From the NCBI GenBank assembly GCA_963662865.1, contig OY759969.1:62001-126000 (forward strand): a stretch of 64,000 bases of DNA, read 5' to 3'. Position 1 is the stretch's first letter. Every line of letters begins with the position of its first letter. The translations under genes were made by a program, and so were the position numbers. Below, piece after piece: positions 62,419 to 64,000 of the stretch. The notes below the pieces were generated by a model. It did not search any database. It was not told the DNA's origin and saw nothing but the letters and a program-made list of their open reading frames with translations. The stretch comes from JAJDYQ01 sp963662865. GTDB lineage: Bacteria > Pseudomonadota > Gammaproteobacteria > JAJDYQ01.

Positions 62419-63315
62419 ATGTCATTAGCACCCGAAAGAGCCTTGAATATCGCCAAGGTGTTAGCCGAAGCTCTACCGTATATCCGCCGTTTTCAGGATA
62501 AAACCGTTGTCATTAAATATGGCGGCAACGCCATGGTCGATGAAAAACTGAAAAGCAGCTTTGCCCGCGATATAGTTTCAATGAAGCTGGTCGGTATCAA
62601 TCCGGTCGTGGTTCACGGCGGTGGGCCACAAATTGGTGAATTACTCAAACGTATCGGAAAGGAGAGCGAATTCATCAATGGCATGCGTGTCACCGACCGC
62701 GAGACCATGGATGTTGTGGAAATGGTTTTGGGAGGTTTGATCAATAAGAATATTGTCAATCTCATTAACGGTCATGGCGGTAAAGCAGTCGGCCTGACTG
62801 GGAAAGATGGCGGCTTGATTCACGCCCGCAAGATGAAAATGGCCAAAATTAATCAGGGAACCAACGCACCGGAAATCATTGATATCGGCCATGTCGGTGA
62901 AATCGAGAGCATCGATACCAATATTATTAACATGCTGACCGGTGGCGATTTTATCCCGGTCGTAGCACCGATTGGTGCTGGCAAAGATGGACATTCCTAT
63001 AACATTAATGCCGACCTGGTTGCCGGCAAAGTTGCCGAGATACTGAAAGCCGAAAAACTAATTCTGCTAACCAATACACCGGGTATTCTTGATGCCGATG
63101 GTAAGTTACTTTCGGGATTAAGGTCTGTAGATGTAAAGCAACTCGTGGCCGATGGTGTTATACATGGTGGTATGCTGCCCAAGGTTCAATGTGCGCTGGA
63201 CGCCATTGCCGCAGGCGTTACCACATCACATATTATTGACGGTCGCGTTGAACATGCAGTGATGCTGGAACTATTTACGGATGAAGGCGTTGGCAGCCTG
63301 ATGAAGGCAGCATAA
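62419..63315 (+). CDS. argB: acetylglutamate kinase
   Basis: Phosphorylates N-acetylglutamate in arginine biosynthesis. It has 298 residues. Motifs are VVIKYGGNAMVDEKLK, VVHGGGPQIGELLKRIG (substrate binding), GMRVTDRETMDVVEMVLGG and NINADLVAGKVAEILKAEKL (nucleotide side). It starts 5 bases after the preceding gene and probably shares its transcript. Confidence 0.97.
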   Translation: MSLAPERALNIAKVLAEALPYIRRFQDKTVVIKYGGNAMVDEKLKSSFARDIVSMKLVGINPVVVHGGGPQIGELLKRIGKESEFINGMRVTDRETMDVVEMVLGGLINKNIVNLINGHGGKAVGLTGKDGGLIHARKMKMAKINQGTNAPEIIDIGHVGEIESIDTNIINMLTGGDFIPVVAPIGAGKDGHSYNINADLVAGKVAEILKAEKLILLTNTPGILDADGKLLSGLRSVDVKQLVADGVIHGGMLPKVQCALDAIAAGVTTSHIIDGRVEHAVMLELFTDEGVGSLMKAA

Positions 63316-63420
63316 GACATCACCTGCACACAATCATACGCCAAAATGATCAGAACATCTAATAAGGATTCATTCCAAAAATTCATTTCCATTAAAGTAG
63401 TATTTCACTTTCTTATGTTA

Positions 63421-63426
63421 TATAAT
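63421..63426 (+). promoter_or_regulatory. candidate -10 box of the histone-like gene
   Basis: TATAAT at 63421-63426 lies 35 bases before the ATG at 63461. A -35 hexamer at the proper distance is poor (TATTTC / TTTCAC nearby at about 63401-63407). The AGGAG ribosome site is at 63450-63454. Confidence 0.5.
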
Positions 63427-63460
63427 CTTTGCTGAAATCTCACCTCATTAGGAGCTAGTT

Positions 63461-63991
63461 ATGGCAACAAAAAAAACATCACGTAAGAAAAAGTTTAGTA
63501 CAAAGCGTGCGACCCCGGGAAGAAAGAAAGTGGCACTCAAGCAACAACTTGCCCTTAAAAAGAAAAAGAAAATGACCGCCAAGAAGAAAGCTGCCACGAA
63601 GACAGCCGCTAAGAAGAAGGCTACCAAGAAAAAAGTCGCTAAAAAGAAAGCCTCCGCGAAGAAAACCGCTAAGAAGAAGGCCACCAGGAAAAAGGTCGCT
63701 AAAAAGAAAGCCTCCGTGAAGAAAACCGCTAAGAAGCAGGCCACCAGGAAAAAGGTCGCTAAAAAGAAAGCCTCCGTGAAGAAAACCGCTAAGAAGAAGG
63801 CCACCAGGAAAAAGGTCGCTAAAAAGAAAGCCTCCGTGAAGAAAACCGCTAAGAAGCAGGCCATCAGGAAAAAGGTCGCTAAAAAGAAAGCCTCTGTGAA
63901 GAAAACCGCTAAGAAGCAGGCCACCAGGAAAAAGGTCGCTAAAAAGAAAGCCTCTGCAAAGAAAACCACCAGAAAAAGAGCCCGAAGATAG
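63461..63991 (+). CDS. lysine/alanine-rich histone H1-like (AlgP/Hc1-type) DNA-binding protein
   Basis: A 176-residue, very basic protein. After a 45-residue head (ATKKTSRKKKFSTKRATPGR; QQLALKKKKKMTAKKKAA) come about six 20-residue units of the type ATRKKVAKKKASVKKTAKK. There is no globular domain. Such proteins (AlgP, bacterial H1-like) bind DNA without sequence preference and can compact it. Repeat number is likely to vary between strains because the DNA is a near-identical 60-bp tandem array. The opposite strand carries a long open frame that is a by-product of the composition. Confidence 0.9.
   Translation: MATKKTSRKKKFSTKRATPGRKKVALKQQLALKKKKKMTAKKKAATKTAAKKKATKKKVAKKKASAKKTAKKKATRKKVAKKKASVKKTAKKQATRKKVAKKKASVKKTAKKKATRKKVAKKKASVKKTAKKQAIRKKVAKKKASVKKTAKKQATRKKVAKKKASAKKTTRKRARR
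63608..63967 (+). repeat. six tandem 60-bp units inside the histone-like gene
   Basis: Units start at 63608, 63668, 63728, 63788, 63848 and 63908, each beginning GCTAAGAAG(A/C)AGGC and ending GCGAAGAAAACC or GTGAAGAAAACC (GCAAAGAAAACC in the last). Differences are few (AAG/CAG, ACC/ATC, GCG/GTG, TCC/TCT). Copies 2-4 are almost identical, implying recent expansion or gene conversion. The units keep frame (20 codons). Confidence 0.93.
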
Positions 63992-64000
63992 TTATTATAA

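Noticed and set aside
63608..63967. 60-bp direct repeats considered as a CRISPR array
   Set aside because: The repeats are contiguous without spacers and encode Lys/Ala units in frame.
63448..63969. A 173-codon leftward open frame predicting a repeated hydrophobic protein (FFLATFFLVACFLAVFFTEA)
   Set aside because: It is the exact complement of the lysine-rich histone-like gene; AAG/AAA repeats read in reverse give CTT/TTT. No ribosome-binding site, and the sense frame has a clear start and family.
1..64000. tRNA, rRNA, riboswitch and phage attachment sites
   Set aside because: I looked for cloverleaf-like and conserved RNA patterns in the spacers and saw none I could support; no integrase or att-type duplication was found. 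A covariance-model scan would be decisive.

Overview
The window reads as chromosome of an aerobic, heterotrophic, probably marine-type gammaproteobacterium (Pseudomonadales/Cellvibrionales-like). The grounds are a large GDH-180 type glutamate dehydrogenase, three TonB-dependent receptors (TBDRs) tied to catabolic genes, a complete Entner-Doudoroff cluster, phhAB, and a radC / coaBC - argB housekeeping block ending in a lysine-rich histone-like protein. I identified no rRNA, tRNA or CRISPR array. The taxonomic placement is an inference from gene content, not from a marker gene.

Layout. (1) 1-15.9 kb: two divergent units flank an AT-rich spacer. Leftward are a TBDR (frameshifted), an XRE-cupin regulator, a small cupin and the large NAD-GDH (running off the left edge). 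Rightward are hyuA, hyuB, putA and pepQ. Together they look like a funnel from 5-oxoproline or cyclic amides, proline and Xaa-Pro dipeptides to glutamate and 2-oxoglutarate. (2) 16.4-21.9 kb: phhA, phhB, a TBDR, an alpha/beta hydrolase (frameshifted) and a DUF2817 carboxypeptidase-like protein, perhaps for phenylalanine-containing compounds. (3) 22.4-28.1 kb: homoprotocatechuate meta-cleavage genes hpaE-D-F-H and hpaI leftward and hpaG rightward, separated by transposase relics. (4) 28.4-41.5 kb: zwf-pgl-edd-glk-eda, a sodium/sugar symporter, a GH3 beta-glucosidase and a large TBDR, a coherent glucoside-to-pyruvate unit. (5) 41.8-49 kb: a Zn-dependent dehydrogenase, TRAP transporter P-Q-M, a threonine-synthase-like PLP enzyme and a GMC oxidoreductase, a catabolic cluster whose substrate I cannot name. 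(6) 49.2-59.1 kb: a decayed region with the remains of a SNF2-type helicase, a deleted DUF4011-helicase-Vsr (Hhe-like) defence protein, a dead IS3-family element, a partial copy of glcB, intact glcB, a ccoI fragment and an interrupted Crp/Fnr gene. (7) 59.4-64 kb: radC, coaBC, an orphan membrane protein at the usual algC position, argB and the histone-like gene.

Two themes cut across the window. First, a dispersed palindromic repeat (core like GGAAACTCTGATT / AGTCAGAGNTTCC, 29-33 bp, some copies extended to 83-153 bp) recurs at about ten intergenic sites. Its outer end matches the end beside transposase relics, so it is probably a MITE/REP-like family. Second, decay is frequent: two single-base frameshifts in homopolymers, one nonsense codon in a regulator, several truncated genes and a mutated transposase. 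Some of the homopolymer cases could be sequencing errors.

The items I consider most worth following are the TRAP/PLP/GMC cluster, the palindromic repeat family, the Hhe-like relic, the 10-C tract and EF-hand-like loop in the third TBDR, the Pro1-to-Ala change in HpaF, and the orphan algC-amino-end-like gene.
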